This document shows, piece after piece, positions 1-8,132 of a stretch of DNA of 64,000 bases; within the stretch, counting starts at the first letter, position 1, and every line of letters begins with the position of its first letter. Under the pieces are notes generated by a model. It had not been told where the DNA came from. It made no database searches and worked only from the letters and a program-made list of their open reading frames with translations. Origin of the DNA: CAVQGZ01 sp942491665 (lineage in GTDB: Bacteria > Actinomycetota > Actinomycetes > Jiangellales > Jiangellaceae); the NCBI GenBank assembly GCA_942491665.1, contig CALOBR010000020.1:186001-250000 (forward strand), in the 5' to 3' direction. Position numbers and translations under genes: made by a program.

Positions 1-1614
1 CGACTCGACGACGGTGCCGTCGGAGCGGAACACCACGTAGCGGTCGAAGTCGCGCGCGAACCAGCGGTCGTGGGTGACCGAGAGGACGGTGCCGGTGAAG
101 CCGGCCAGCCCGTGCTCCAGGGCCTCGGCCGAGGCCAGGTCGAGGTTGTCGGTGGGCTCGTCCAGCAGCAGCAGCGTCGCACCTGACAGCTCGAGCAGCA
201 CGATCTGGAAGCGCGCCTGCTGCCCGCCCGACAGCGTCTCGAAGCTCTGCTCGCCCGCGTAGGCGAGCTCGTAGCGGTCGAGCACCCGCGCCGCCTCGTG
301 CTGGGGCATGCCACGGCGCTCGCCGTCCCCGCGGTGCAGGATGTCGAGCAGCGTGCGGCCCACGAGCTCGGGATGGTCCGGCGACTGGGTGAAGAACCCG
401 GGCTGGACGCGCGCGCCGAGCCGCGCCACGCCGGTGTGCGCCACCACCTGTCCCGCGGTGTCGGGGTCGCCGGCAGCCTGCAGCAGCCGCAAGAAGTGCG
501 ACTTGCCGGTTCCGTTCGCGCCCAGGACGGCAACCCGCTCCCCGAACCAGACCTCGAGGTCGAACGGGTGGGTCAGCCCGGACAGCGCCAGCCGCTCGCA
601 GATGACGGCCCGCTTGCCGGTGCGGCCCCCGCCGAGGCGCATCGAGACGCGCTGGGTGCGCGGCACCTCCTGCGGCGGACCGGCCGCCTCGAACTTCGCC
701 AGCCTCGTCTGCGCCGCGTGGTAGCGGCTCGCCAAGCCGTCGCTGTTCGCTGCGGCCTGGCGAAGGTTGAGCACGAGCCGAACGAGCTGCTCGTGCTTGT
801 CGTCCCAGCGCCGCCGCAGCTCGGCGAGGCGGCTGGTGCGCTCGTCACGGGCGTCGGCGTAGGAGGCGAACCCGCCGCCGTGCGTCCAGACCGTGTTGCC
901 GGCCGCGCCGAGCTCAATCGTGACGATGCGGTCGGCCGCCCGCGCCAGCAGTGCTCGGTCGTGGCTGACGAGCAGAACCGACGTGGACGTGCGGTGCAGC
1001 GCCTCTTCGAGCCACTGCTTGCCGGGCACGTCCAGGTAGTTGTCGGGCTCGTCGAGCAGCAGAACGTCGGCGTCAGAGCGCAGCAGCGCCTCAAGCATCA
1101 CCCGCTTCTGCTCGCCACCGGAGAGCGTGGGCAGGTCGCGGTACTGCGCGGTGCGGAACGGCGTGCCGAGCGCCAGGGTGCACACCTCGTCCCACAGCAC
1201 CTCGATGTCGTAGCCGCCGGCGTCGCCCCAGGCTGTGAGCGCGTGCGCGTACTCCAGCTGCGTCTTCTCGTCGTCGCGCTCCATCATCGTCAGCTCGGCG
1301 GCGGCGAGGTCAGCTGCGGCGGTACGCAACGGCTGCGGCGCCACCGCGAGCAGCAGGTCGGCAACCGTGTCGGCGCCAGGCAGGTTGCCCGCGACGAACT
1401 GCGGCATCGCCAGCACCGTGCCGGAGCGCACGACGACTCCCTCGTGCGGCGCGAGGTGACCGGCGACCATCGCCAGCAGGGTCGACTTGCCGGCCCCGTT
1501 CGGGCCGATCAGCGCCGTGGTCGTGCCGTCACCGACCCGGAACGACACCTCGTCCAGCAGCGTGCGCCCGTCGGGCAGCACGTAGCTGACCTCGCTCAGC
1601 TCAACGTGTGCCAT
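1..1614 (-). CDS. ABC-F family ATPase, C-terminus cut by window edge
   Basis: The frame is open for 538 codons from an ATG at 1614 to the first base of the window, so only the last few residues are missing. There are two ABC ATPase modules and no membrane segments, which defines the ABC-F class (ribosome-associated ATPases involved in translation control or antibiotic protection). Module 1 has Walker A GPNGAGKST (about residue 38), signature LSGGEQKR and Walker B LLLDEPDNYLD. Module 2 has Walker A GANGTGKSH, signature LSGGQQARF and Walker B LLLDEPTDNLD. The second P-loop carries Ser-His where Ser-Thr is usual. The start overlaps the end of the methyltransferase gene by 14 nt, so it is probably cotranscribed. 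Whether it is a resistance or a housekeeping factor cannot be told from the sequence. Confidence 0.9.
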   Translation of the reverse strand, partial: MAHVELSEVSYVLPDGRTLLDEVSFRVGDGTTTALIGPNGAGKSTLLAMVAGHLAPHEGVVVRSGTVLAMPQFVAGNLPGADTVADLLLAVAPQPLRTAAADLAAAELTMMERDDEKTQLEYAHALTAWGDAGGYDIEVLWDEVCTLALGTPFRTAQYRDLPTLSGGEQKRVMLEALLRSDADVLLLDEPDNYLDVPGKQWLEEALHRTSTSVLLVSHDRALLARAADRIVTIELGAAGNTVWTHGGGFASYADARDERTSRLAELRRRWDDKHEQLVRLVLNLRQAAANSDGLASRYHAAQTRLAKFEAAGPPQEVPRTQRVSMRLGGGRTGKRAVICERLALSGLTHPFDLEVWFGERVAVLGANGTGKSHFLRLLQAAGDPDTAGQVVAHTGVARLGARVQPGFFTQSPDHPELVGRTLLDILHRGDGERRGMPQHEAARVLDRYELAYAGEQSFETLSGGQQARFQIVLLELSGATLLLLDEPTDNLDLASAEALEHGLAGFTGTVLSVTHDRWFARDFDRYVVFRSDGTVVES

Positions 1615-2203
1615 GACGCACCTTCAGCAGCCGGTAGCCGCGCACGCTCGTGTGCCGGTCGCAGGAGTAGCCCTGCTCGACGAGCCAGCGCGCCAGGGAG
1701 TCCGACCCCAGGTTCTTGGCCACCACCAGCCAGGCGGTGCCGTCCGGACGAAGCCGAGCGAGCCAGTGGGTCAGCATCGCGTGCAGCGCCGGCTTGCCGA
1801 TACGGATCGGCGGGTTCGACCAGATCTCGTCGAACGTCACCTCCCCGGGCACGTCCTCGGGTGCCGCCACCCGCACCCGGTCGCCGACGCCGAGGGCTTC
1901 GGCGTTGCGGGCAGTCAGTCCGAGCGCCCGCTCGTTCACGTCGACAGCCCAGATGCTCGCCGCCGGAAGCCGCTCAGCCAGCAGGCAGGCGATGGGCCCG
2001 AAGCCACAGCCGAGGTCCAGCAGCACCGCACCGGACGGCCTGGCCGCGTCGCGCAGCAGCACCTCGGTTCCGGGGTCGAGCCGGTCGGCGGAGAACACGT
2101 GGCTGTCGGAGGCGAACGTGTAGGTGCGTCCGTCCATCCTGAACCGCACCTCGCGTGGGCTGTGCCCGGCGTCGGGGTCGGGGGCGAAGTAGTGGTCGCT
2201 CAT
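1601..2203 (-). CDS. Class I SAM-dependent methyltransferase, RsmC-like (MTS domain)
   Basis: The protein has 200 residues. The SAM-binding loop LDLGCGFGPIA lies near residue 62 and the catalytic motif NPPIR near residue 131. NPP[IF]R is the signature of the small-domain (MTS) guanine-N2 rRNA methyltransferases such as RsmC. This is a single-domain version; E. coli RsmC has an extra N-terminal pseudo-methyltransferase domain. The likely substrate is a guanine of 16S rRNA, by family only. The ATG overlaps the truA stop as ATGA (2200-2203), pointing to translational coupling. The rRNA target is inferred, the methyltransferase fold is clear. Confidence 0.85.
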   Translation of the reverse strand: MSDHYFAPDPDAGHSPREVRFRMDGRTYTFASDSHVFSADRLDPGTEVLLRDAARPSGAVLLDLGCGFGPIACLLAERLPAASIWAVDVNERALGLTARNAEALGVGDRVRVAAPEDVPGEVTFDEIWSNPPIRIGKPALHAMLTHWLARLRPDGTAWLVVAKNLGSDSLARWLVEQGYSCDRHTSVRGYRLLKVRHGTR

Positions 2204-3073
2204 CGGGGCAGCTCGCGCACCGAGCGAGCGCGCTCAGCCTGGGCCGCAAGCTCGTCGTCGGGCGGGTAGGTGACCGCTTCGAGCGTCAGCCCGGTCGGGG
2301 GCGCCACGTGGACGGCGCCGTTGCGGCGCTCTCCGGCCAGCACCTGCGCAGGCCACGACTCGTCGCGCTGCGCGGCCCCCACCGCGAGCAGCGCGCCGAC
2401 CATGGCGCGCACCTGGTTGTGGCAGAAGGCGTCGGCGGCCACAGTCCACCTCGACGACACCGTCCACGCGACGACGGACGTCGAGCCGACGCAGGGTGCG
2501 GATCGTGGTCGCGCCGGGCCGGGGACGGCAGTAGGCGATGAAGTCGTGCTCCCCCAGCAGACCCTGCGCTGCTCGGTGCATGACGGCCGTATCGAGCGGT
2601 CCGCGGACCCACGTCACATGCGAGCGCAGCAGCGGGTCAGGTCGGTGTGGCGTGTCGGCGATGCGGTAGCAGTAGCGGCGCCCGGTCGCGGAGAAGCGCG
2701 CGTCGAAGGTGTCCGGCACGCGACGCACGGATGTCACGACGACGTCATGAGGCAGCACCCCGGCGAGGCGGTGCACGAGGGCTACCTCGGGGCTTCGACT
2801 CGAACGGCCCGGCAGTGCCGCCACCTGCTCAGCCGGGGCGTCGAGATGGACGACCTGCCCGCGGGCGTGCACCCCGGCGTCCGTGCGACCAGCGACCACC
2901 AGAGCCGGTGGGTGCTCGAGTCGCAGGACGCGGTGCAGGCCCGCGGACAGCTCACCCTGGATAGTGCGCAGCCCGACCTGCGCGGCCCAGCCGTGGAAGG
3001 CCGAGCCGTCGTAGGCCAGGTCCAGCCGTAGCCGCGCCGGGGCGTCGACCTCAGGCGTCCTTGGTCTCGGCAT
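2200..3073 (-). CDS. truA: tRNA pseudouridine synthase A, interrupted by an apparent 1-nt frameshift
   Basis: TruA makes pseudouridine at positions 38-40 of tRNA anticodon arms. The first frame encodes LRLDLAYDGSAFHGWA, the catalytic-Asp motif AGRTDAGVHARGQVVHLD and FIAYCRP. Near 2443 the reading must shift by one base to continue with ADAFCHNQVRAMVGALL, the conserved C-terminal motif, ending at 2200. One extra base (the A at 2443 on the plus strand, or a neighbour) explains everything; without it the product would be 290 aa, a normal TruA length. The start is taken at ATG 3073, overlapping the rplQ end by 23 nt; the stop overlaps the methyltransferase start. It may be a real pseudogene or a sequence error; a frameshift in secA makes error more likely. 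Confidence 0.8.
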
Positions 3074-3710
3074 CCTCGTCGGACGCAGCCACATCAGCGG
3101 GGGCGTCCGCTGGGTCCGAGGCAACGTCCTCGGCTGACTCCCTGCGGTCGACGCCTCCGGACGCCGCCTCGGACCCAGCGGACTCCTCAACGTTGACCGG
3201 CGCCTCAGCGGGCTCGGCGGGTGCCGCGTCCAGAGCGTCGACGGAGGAGCCAGCGGAGGACGCGGCAGCCGCCGAGCCCGCGACCCCAGCACCGGCGCCC
3301 GTCGAAGCGGCCCGACGCGTGGCGGCCTCGGCAGCCTTGACGGTCTGCTCGGCCAGCGGCTCGACCAGCTCGATGACGGCCATCGGCGCGTTGTCGCCCT
3401 TGCGCGGGCCGAGCTTGGTGATGCGGGTGTAGCCACCGTGGCGGTTCTCGTAGCGCGGACCGATCTCGGTGAACAGGACGTGCACGACGTACTTGTCCTT
3501 GATCAGCGACATCACCTGTCGTCGGGCGTGCAGGTCACCGCGCTTGGCCTTGGTGACGAGGCGCTCGGCATACGGACGCAGCCGCTTGGCCTTGTGCTCG
3601 GTGGTGGTGATCGAGCCGTGCTCGAACAGCGCCGTGGCGAGGTTGGCCAGCATCAGACGCTCGTGGGCGGGGCTGCCGCCCATACGCGCACCCTTGGCGG
3701 GGGATGGCAT
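3051..3710 (-). CDS. rplQ: 50S ribosomal protein L17 with long acidic tail
   Basis: L17 lines the region near the peptide exit tunnel of the large subunit. The first 130 or so residues match the family (MPSPAKGARMGGSPAHERLM, then RPYAERLVTKAKRGDLHARRQ). The remaining 90 residues are a low-complexity Ala/Glu/Asp/Ser tail, giving 219 aa where about 120 is usual in most bacteria. Tail extension of L17 occurs in other actinobacteria. The tail contains a 35-bp segment (3127-3161) nearly identical to one in the rplJ tail. It is the last ribosomal gene of the alpha operon, 26 nt after rpoA. Confidence 0.97.
   Translation of the reverse strand: MPSPAKGARMGGSPAHERLMLANLATALFEHGSITTTEHKAKRLRPYAERLVTKAKRGDLHARRQVMSLIKDKYVVHVLFTEIGPRYENRHGGYTRITKLGPRKGDNAPMAVIELVEPLAEQTVKAAEAATRRAASTGAGAGVAGSAAAASSAGSSVDALDAAPAEPAEAPVNVEESAGSEAASGGVDRRESAEDVASDPADAPADVAASDEDAETKDA
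3127..3161. repeat. 35-bp repeat, copy in rplQ tail
   Basis: This 35-bp stretch matches 32636-32670 in the rplJ tail at 33 of 35 positions. In both genes it is read in the same frame, giving SGGVDRRE followed by (S/P)AE. It is not a palindrome. Only these two copies were found in the window. Confidence 0.7.
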
Positions 3711-3736
3711 GGTGTTCTCCTGTCAGTCGTGATGCG

Positions 3737-4753
3737 TCAGAGCTGCTCGTCCTCGGCGTACGACACGTCCTCGTCGTCGTCGTAGGCGATGACGGCGGCA
3801 GTCGGGTCGAAGCCGGGGGCGCTGTCCTTGAGGGCCAGCCCGAGCTCGGCGAGCTTGGCCTTGACCTCGTCGATCGACTTCTGCCCGAAGTTGCGGATGT
3901 CGAGCAGGTCGGCCTCGCTGCGCGCGATCAGCTCGCCCACGGCGTGGATGCCCTCACGCTTGAGGCAGTTGTACGAGCGGACGGTGAGCGTCAGGTCTTC
4001 GATCGGCATGGCCAGGTCTTGGGCCAGCTGAGCGTCCATCGGCGACGGGCCGATCTCGATGCCCTCGGAGTTCACGTTGAGCTCGCGCGCGAGGCCGAAG
4101 AGCTCGACCAAGGTCGATCCGGCCGACGCGAGGGCGTCCCGCGGCTGCATGCTCGGCTTCGTCTCGACGTCGATGACCAGGCTGTCGAAGTCGGTGCGTC
4201 CCTCGACGCGGGTTGCCTCGACCTTGTAGGTCACGCGCAGGACGGGGCTGTAGATCGAGTCGACCGGGATGACCCCGATGGGGGCGTCCGGCTGCTTGTT
4301 CTGCACTGCCGAGACGTAGCCGCGGCCACGCTCGACGGTCAGCTCCATCTCCAGCGAGCCCTCGTCGTTGAGCGTCGCCACCACGAGGTCGGGGTTGTGC
4401 ACCTCGGTGCCGGCCGGCGGGGCGATGTCACCGGCGGTGACCTCGCCGGGGCCCTGCTTGCGCAGGAACATGGTGACCGGCTCGTCGTGCTCGCTGGAGA
4501 CCACCAGGGCCTTGAGGTTGAGGACGATGTCGGTGACGTCCTCCTTCACCCCCGGGATGGTGGAGAACTCGTGCAGCACGCCGGAGATGCGGATCGAGGT
4601 GACCGCGGCCCCCGGGATCGACGACAGCAGCGTGCGGCGCAGCGAGTTGCCGAGGGTGTAGCCGAAGCCGGGCTCGAGCGGCTCGATGGTGAACCGCGAC
4701 CGGGTGGGCTCGACGACGTCCTCGGTCAGGACGGGGCGCTGAGTGATGAGCAC
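3737..4753 (-). CDS. rpoA: DNA-directed RNA polymerase subunit alpha
   Basis: The 338-residue alpha subunit dimerises to nucleate RNA polymerase assembly. The N-terminal domain shows RFTIEPLEPGFGYTLGNSLRRTLLSS (residues about 20-45). The C-terminal domain (from about residue 240) carries EDLTLTVRSYNCLKREGI and LLDIRNFGQKSIDEVK, the helix-hairpin-helix surface that contacts DNA and activators. It ends in an acidic tail. The upstream gap to rpsD (75 nt) contains a strong hairpin, so rpoA-rplQ may be partly uncoupled from the ribosomal genes upstream. Confidence 0.99.
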   Translation of the reverse strand: MLITQRPVLTEDVVEPTRSRFTIEPLEPGFGYTLGNSLRRTLLSSIPGAAVTSIRISGVLHEFSTIPGVKEDVTDIVLNLKALVVSSEHDEPVTMFLRKQGPGEVTAGDIAPPAGTEVHNPDLVVATLNDEGSLEMELTVERGRGYVSAVQNKQPDAPIGVIPVDSIYSPVLRVTYKVEATRVEGRTDFDSLVIDVETKPSMQPRDALASAGSTLVELFGLARELNVNSEGIEIGPSPMDAQLAQDLAMPIEDLTLTVRSYNCLKREGIHAVGELIARSEADLLDIRNFGQKSIDEVKAKLAELGLALKDSAPGFDPTAAVIAYDDDEDVSYAEDEQL

Positions 4754-4800
4754 AGGTGTTTCCTCTCCGCGACGACCGCTATTTGACGCCGCGACAACAC

Positions 4801-4818
4801 GGCCACCAAGCGGTGGCC
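4801..4818 (-). terminator. Hairpin between rpsD and rpoA
   Basis: A perfect 7-bp stem (ggccacc / ggtggcc) with a 4-nt loop lies 11 nt after the rpsD stop. There is no U-tract. It could be a weak or attenuating terminator, or an RNA processing/stability element, between the ribosomal genes and rpoA-rplQ. Confidence 0.5.
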
Positions 4819-4828
4819 AGGGGGATGG

Positions 4829-5434
4829 CTACTTCGAGTAGAGCTCGACGATGAGCTGTTCCTGGATCGGCATGTCGATCTGCTCGCGGACGGGAAGCTG
4901 GTGAACCAGGATCCGCATCTGCGAGGGCAGCACCTCGAGCCAGGCCGGCACGTTGCGCTCGCCGTGGGTCTCGCGAGCCACGATGAACGGCGTCATCTCT
5001 GCCGACTTCGGCCGCACGTCGATCACGTCGTGCGCGCTGACGCGGTAGGACGGCACGTTGACCTTCTTGCCGTTCACGGTGAAGTGACCGTGCACGACGA
5101 GCTGGCGGGCGTGCCGGCGGGTGCGCGCGAAGCCGGCGCGGTAGACGACGTTGTCGAGGCGCGACTCGAGGATCTGAAGAAGGTTGTCACCCGTCTTGCC
5201 ACTGCGACGGTTGGCCTCTTCGAAGTAGCGACGGAACTGCTTCTCCAGCACTCCGTAGGCGTAGCGCGCCTTCTGCTTCTCATGCAGCTGGGTGCGGTAC
5301 TCGCTCTCCTTCTGCCGCGTACGGCCGTGCTGCCCCGGTGGGTAGGGGCGACGCTCGTACGACTTGTCCTCGCCGACGAGGTCGACACCAAGTCGCCGGG
5401 ACTTCTTCGTGAGGGGTCCGGTGTATCGGGCCAT
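4829..5434 (-). CDS. rpsD: 30S ribosomal protein S4
   Basis: S4 is a primary 16S rRNA-binding protein that starts assembly of the 5' domain. The product is 201 aa, starting MARYTGPLTKKSRRLG. The N-terminus has no cysteines, so it is the zinc-free form. An S4 RNA-binding domain follows (LDNVVYRAGFARTRRHARQ and VVHGHFTVNGKKVNVPSY). It lies 20 nt downstream of rpsK in the alpha operon. Confidence 0.99.
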   Translation of the reverse strand: MARYTGPLTKKSRRLGVDLVGEDKSYERRPYPPGQHGRTRQKESEYRTQLHEKQKARYAYGVLEKQFRRYFEEANRRSGKTGDNLLQILESRLDNVVYRAGFARTRRHARQLVVHGHFTVNGKKVNVPSYRVSAHDVIDVRPKSAEMTPFIVARETHGERNVPAWLEVLPSQMRILVHQLPVREQIDMPIQEQLIVELYSK

Positions 5435-5454
5435 GGGTAGCTACTCCTCGGGCT

Positions 5455-5859
5455 TCAGACGCGGCGGCGCTTGGGCGGACGGCAACCGTTGTGCGGCGCA
5501 GGGGTCACGTCGGCGATCGAGCCGACCTCGAGACCCGCGGCCTGCAGAGACCGGATGGCGGTCTCGCGGCCCGAACCGGGGCCCTTCACCAGCACGTCAA
5601 CCTTGCGCATCCCATGCTCCTGAGCGCGGCGGGCGGCCGCCTCAGCAGCCATCTGCGCGGCGTAGGGCGTCGACTTGCGCGACCCCTTGAAGCCGACCTG
5701 GCCCGAGGACGACCAGGCGATGACGGCGCCACTCGGGTCGGTGATGGTGACGATGGTGTTGTTGAACGTGCTCTTGATGTGGGCGACGCCGTGAGCGACA
5801 TTCTTGCGCTCTTTACGCCGCACCTTCTTCGCGCCAGCGGCGCGGGACTTGGGGGGCAT
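5455..5859 (-). CDS. rpsK: 30S ribosomal protein S11
   Basis: S11 (134 aa) sits in the platform of the small subunit, contacting mRNA near the E site. Family markers are HIKSTFNNTIVTITDPSG, STPYAAQMAAEAAA and the basic C-terminus NGCRPPKRRRV. The frame is open further upstream, but the ATG at 5859 gives the standard MPPKSRAAGAKK N-terminus. It lies 31 nt after rpsM. Confidence 0.98.
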   Translation of the reverse strand: MPPKSRAAGAKKVRRKERKNVAHGVAHIKSTFNNTIVTITDPSGAVIAWSSSGQVGFKGSRKSTPYAAQMAAEAAARRAQEHGMRKVDVLVKGPGSGRETAIRSLQAAGLEVGSIADVTPAPHNGCRPPKRRRV

Positions 5860-5890
5860 TGCTTCTCCTAGTCGAGGGTGCGAGGGGTGG

Positions 5891-6268
5891 CTACTTGCCG
5901 ACCTTCTTCTTGCCGGCCACGGTCTTGCGCCGTCCCTTGCGGGTACGCGCGTTGGTGTGGGTCCGCTGTCCCCGCACCGGGAGGCCACGGCGGTGCCGCA
6001 GCCCCTGGTAGGACCCGATCTCCACCTTGCGCCGGATGTCGGCCTGCACCTCGCGGCGCAGGTCGCCCTCGACCTTGTAGTTCTGCTCGATCCAGTCACG
6101 CAGCTTGATCAGCTCGTCGTCCCCGAGGTCGCTGACCCTCAGGTCTGAGCTGATGCCGGTGCCGGCCAGTGTCTCCTTCGCACGGGTGCGACCCATGCCG
6201 AAGATGGATGTGAGCGCGATCTCCAGGCGCTTGTCGCGCGGGAGGTCGACGCCGACGAGTCGTGCCAC
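5891..6268 (-). CDS. rpsM: 30S ribosomal protein S13
   Basis: S13 (125 aa) contacts the P-site tRNA and the L5 bridge. The start is a GTG at 6268, chosen because it gives the family N-terminus (M)ARLVGVDLPRDKRLEIALT and has AAGGAG 11 nt upstream; upstream codons in the same open frame have no family match. The helix-two-turn-helix region and the basic tail (GQRTHTNARTRKGRRKTVAG) are intact. It is preceded by an unusually long structured spacer after rpmJ. Confidence 0.97.
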   Translation of the reverse strand: MARLVGVDLPRDKRLEIALTSIFGMGRTRAKETLAGTGISSDLRVSDLGDDELIKLRDWIEQNYKVEGDLRREVQADIRRKVEIGSYQGLRHRRGLPVRGQRTHTNARTRKGRRKTVAGKKKVGK

Positions 6269-6428
6269 TTCTCGACGATCTCCTTGGTGCTCTCGCAGAG
6301 GTGTCGTGCGCACCGCGTCCCGGCGCCCTGGTGGGCTCGGGCCCCGGCCTCCGCTCCGGGGGTGCACCGCGTGACGAGCACGCGGTTGCAGGTGCGCTTG
6401 GATGCCCCGCACGTCGCGGGGCCGGTGA
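6269..6428 (-). other. Structured 160-nt rpmJ-rpsM spacer
   Basis: Elsewhere in this cluster the gaps are mostly under 75 nt. This one contains two perfect 6-bp GC hairpins: 6405-6410 with 6416-6421 (5-nt loop), and 6342-6347 with 6356-6361 (8-nt loop). Neither has a U-tract. It is a possible attenuator, processing site or S4-type autoregulatory leader for the rpsM-rpsK-rpsD-rpoA segment. The function is inferred. Confidence 0.4.
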
Positions 6429-6542
6429 TCAGCCCTGCCGCTGCTTGTGCCGCAGGTTCTCGCAGATCACCATGACGCGCCCGTGGCGACGGATGACCTT
6501 GCACTTGTCGCACATGGGCTTGACGCTTGGCTTGACCTTCAT
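6429..6542 (-). CDS. rpmJ: 50S ribosomal protein L36, zinc-binding form
   Basis: The product has 37 residues, the standard length. The zinc ligands Cys11, Cys14, Cys27 and His32 are all present, so this is the zinc-containing (C+) paralogue. The ATG at 6542 gives MKVKPSVKPMCDKC. It lies 37 nt after infA, the usual actinobacterial order. Confidence 0.97.
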   Translation of the reverse strand: MKVKPSVKPMCDKCKVIRRHGRVMVICENLRHKQRQG

Positions 6543-6579
6543 GCTGCTCTCTTCTCGTCCTGCACCAGTCGTGCCGGCG

Positions 6580-6801
6580 TCACTTGTAGCGGTAGACGAT
6601 GCGTCCGCGGGTGAGGTCGTAGGGGCTGAGCTCGACGACCACACGGTCCTCAGGAAGGATGCGGATGTAGTGCTGACGCATCTTTCCGGAGATGTGGGCG
6701 AGCACCTTGTGCCCATTGGCGAGCTCGACCCGGAACATCGCGTTCGGCAACGCCTCCACGATGGTTCCCTCGAGCTCGATGACCCCTTCCTTCTTCGGCA
6801 T
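6580..6801 (-). CDS. infA: Translation initiation factor IF-1
   Basis: IF-1 (73 aa) is a single OB-fold protein that occupies the ribosomal A site during initiation. The sequence matches the family end to end: MPKKEGVIELEGTIVEALPN, then FRVELANGHKVLAHISGKMR and SPYDLTRGRIVYRYK. It is separated from the DUF1707 gene by 115 nt, enough for a promoter of its own, though none with good hexamers stands out. Confidence 0.99.
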   Translation of the reverse strand: MPKKEGVIELEGTIVEALPNAMFRVELANGHKVLAHISGKMRQHYIRILPEDRVVVELSPYDLTRGRIVYRYK

Positions 6802-6916
6802 GTCCTCCGCACTTCTTCTCTAGGCATGGTTGTCGGCCGGGGATCCCCGGCCGTCGACCTATGTTACGCGCTCGCCGCGTGTGCCCCAAACCGACGAGTC
6901 CCCCCGGCACCACCGG

Positions 6917-7342
6917 TCAGCGTGGGCGGGTGATCGTGCGCACCAGCAGAACCGCTCCCCACGGCCCCGCGACCCACATCGGCCAGAAGTAGATGGCCTC
7001 CCCGGCGCTGAACGACACGAGGGCCCAGATCACGACGTTGACGGCAACGGCGACGGCCCACGCCGTCCACACTGCCCGCAGGTCGTTGTCGCCACGGCGG
7101 GCCGGCACCGACCCGCTCGTCCGCACAGCCGGTTCCGAGCCCGGCGGTCGTGAGCGCGGTCTCGCGGTCGGCAGGTCGTCGGTCAGCGTGGCCAGCTCGC
7201 CGAAGGTCTTCGCGCGGTAGGTGGCGTCGAGACGTTCGGTGAGCTCGTCAAGGTCCAGCCGCCCCTCGGCGTGAGCGTCGCGCAGCACCGCGGCCACTCG
7301 GTCGCGGTCGCCGTCGCCCGCTCGGTGCTCCGGAAGAGTCAC
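6917..7342 (-). CDS. DUF1707 (SHOCT-like) and 2TM-domain membrane protein
   Basis: Taken from a GTG at 7342 the product has 141 aa. Residues about 8-55 match the DUF1707 pattern (RVAAVLRDAHAEGRLDLDEL, then ERLDATYRAKTFGELATLTDDLP). A linker follows and then two membrane helices (AVWTAWAVAVAVNVVIWALV and YFWPMWVAGPWGAVLLV). The function is unknown; the family is common in actinobacteria. GTG overlaps the map stop as GTGA, so it is coupled to map. It is an accessory membrane gene placed between two translation genes. Confidence 0.8.
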   Translation of the reverse strand: MTLPEHRAGDGDRDRVAAVLRDAHAEGRLDLDELTERLDATYRAKTFGELATLTDDLPTARPRSRPPGSEPAVRTSGSVPARRGDNDLRAVWTAWAVAVAVNVVIWALVSFSAGEAIYFWPMWVAGPWGAVLLVRTITRPR

Positions 7343-8127
7343 GACGACTCCGCGGCGGCGACAGGTTCCGGGGAGTCCAGGGCCGTGAGCACCCACGGCC
7401 CGGCCGGAGTGACGGCGATGGTGTGCTCGACGTGGGCGGCCCACGAGCCGTCGTCGGTGCGTACCGTCCACCCGTCAGGGTCGGTGCTGACCTCGGGCGA
7501 GCCGAGGGTGATCATCGGCTCGACTGCCAGCACCACGCCCACGTCCAGCTTGGGACCCCGACGGCGGGTGCGGTAGTTGGGTACGAACGGCGGCTCGTGC
7601 ATGGCGCGCCCGATGCCGTGCCCGGTGAAGTCGGTCAAGATGCCGTAGCGCCCCGACGACTCCACGGACGCCTGCACGGCGCTGCCGATGTCAGCAAGGC
7701 GCGCGCCCGGCGTCATCGTGGCGATACCTGCGGCCAGGGCGAGCTCGCACGCCTGCACCATCGCCGCGACGTCCTCGGCAAGGGCGCCCACACCGACGCT
7801 GATGGCGGCGTCGCCGTGCCAACCCTCGACGACGGCGCCGCAGTCGATCGAGATGACGTCACCGTCGCGCAGCTGCCGGTCGTCGGGGATGCCGTGCACG
7901 ACGACGTCGTTGACCGACGTGCACAGCGTCGCCGGGTAGCCGTGGTAGCCGAGGAAGGACGGGGTAGCACCGGCATCGGCGATCACTCCGGCGGCGACCG
8001 CGTCGAGGTCACGCGGAGTAGCCCCGACGACAGCGGCGTCCCGCACCTGTGCCAGCGCCCGCGCTACCACCAGGCCGGCTCGTCGCATCGCCCGAACCTG
8101 GTCCGGCGTCTTGGTGGCCAGACCCAT
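7339..8127 (-). CDS. map: Methionine aminopeptidase, type I
   Basis: This enzyme removes the initiator Met from nascent proteins. The dinuclear metal ligands are all visible: Asp95 (ISIDCGA), Asp106 (WHGDAAI), His170 (GHGIG), Glu203 (VEPM) and Glu234 (VEHTI), with the substrate-contacting His79 (VVHGIPD). The length of 262 aa is normal for type I without an N-terminal zinc finger. It lies 5 nt after adk and is coupled to the DUF1707 gene downstream. Confidence 0.98.
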   Translation of the reverse strand: MGLATKTPDQVRAMRRAGLVVARALAQVRDAAVVGATPRDLDAVAAGVIADAGATPSFLGYHGYPATLCTSVNDVVVHGIPDDRQLRDGDVISIDCGAVVEGWHGDAAISVGVGALAEDVAAMVQACELALAAGIATMTPGARLADIGSAVQASVESSGRYGILTDFTGHGIGRAMHEPPFVPNYRTRRRGPKLDVGVVLAVEPMITLGSPEVSTDPDGWTVRTDDGSWAAHVEHTIAVTPAGPWVLTALDSPEPVAAAESS

Positions 8128-8132
8128 CGGCG

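Noticed and set aside
298..2142. 614-codon plus-strand open frame
   Set aside because: It is antisense to the ABC-F and methyltransferase genes, whose motifs are complete. Long antisense frames are expected at this GC content, and the product is Arg/Ala low complexity.
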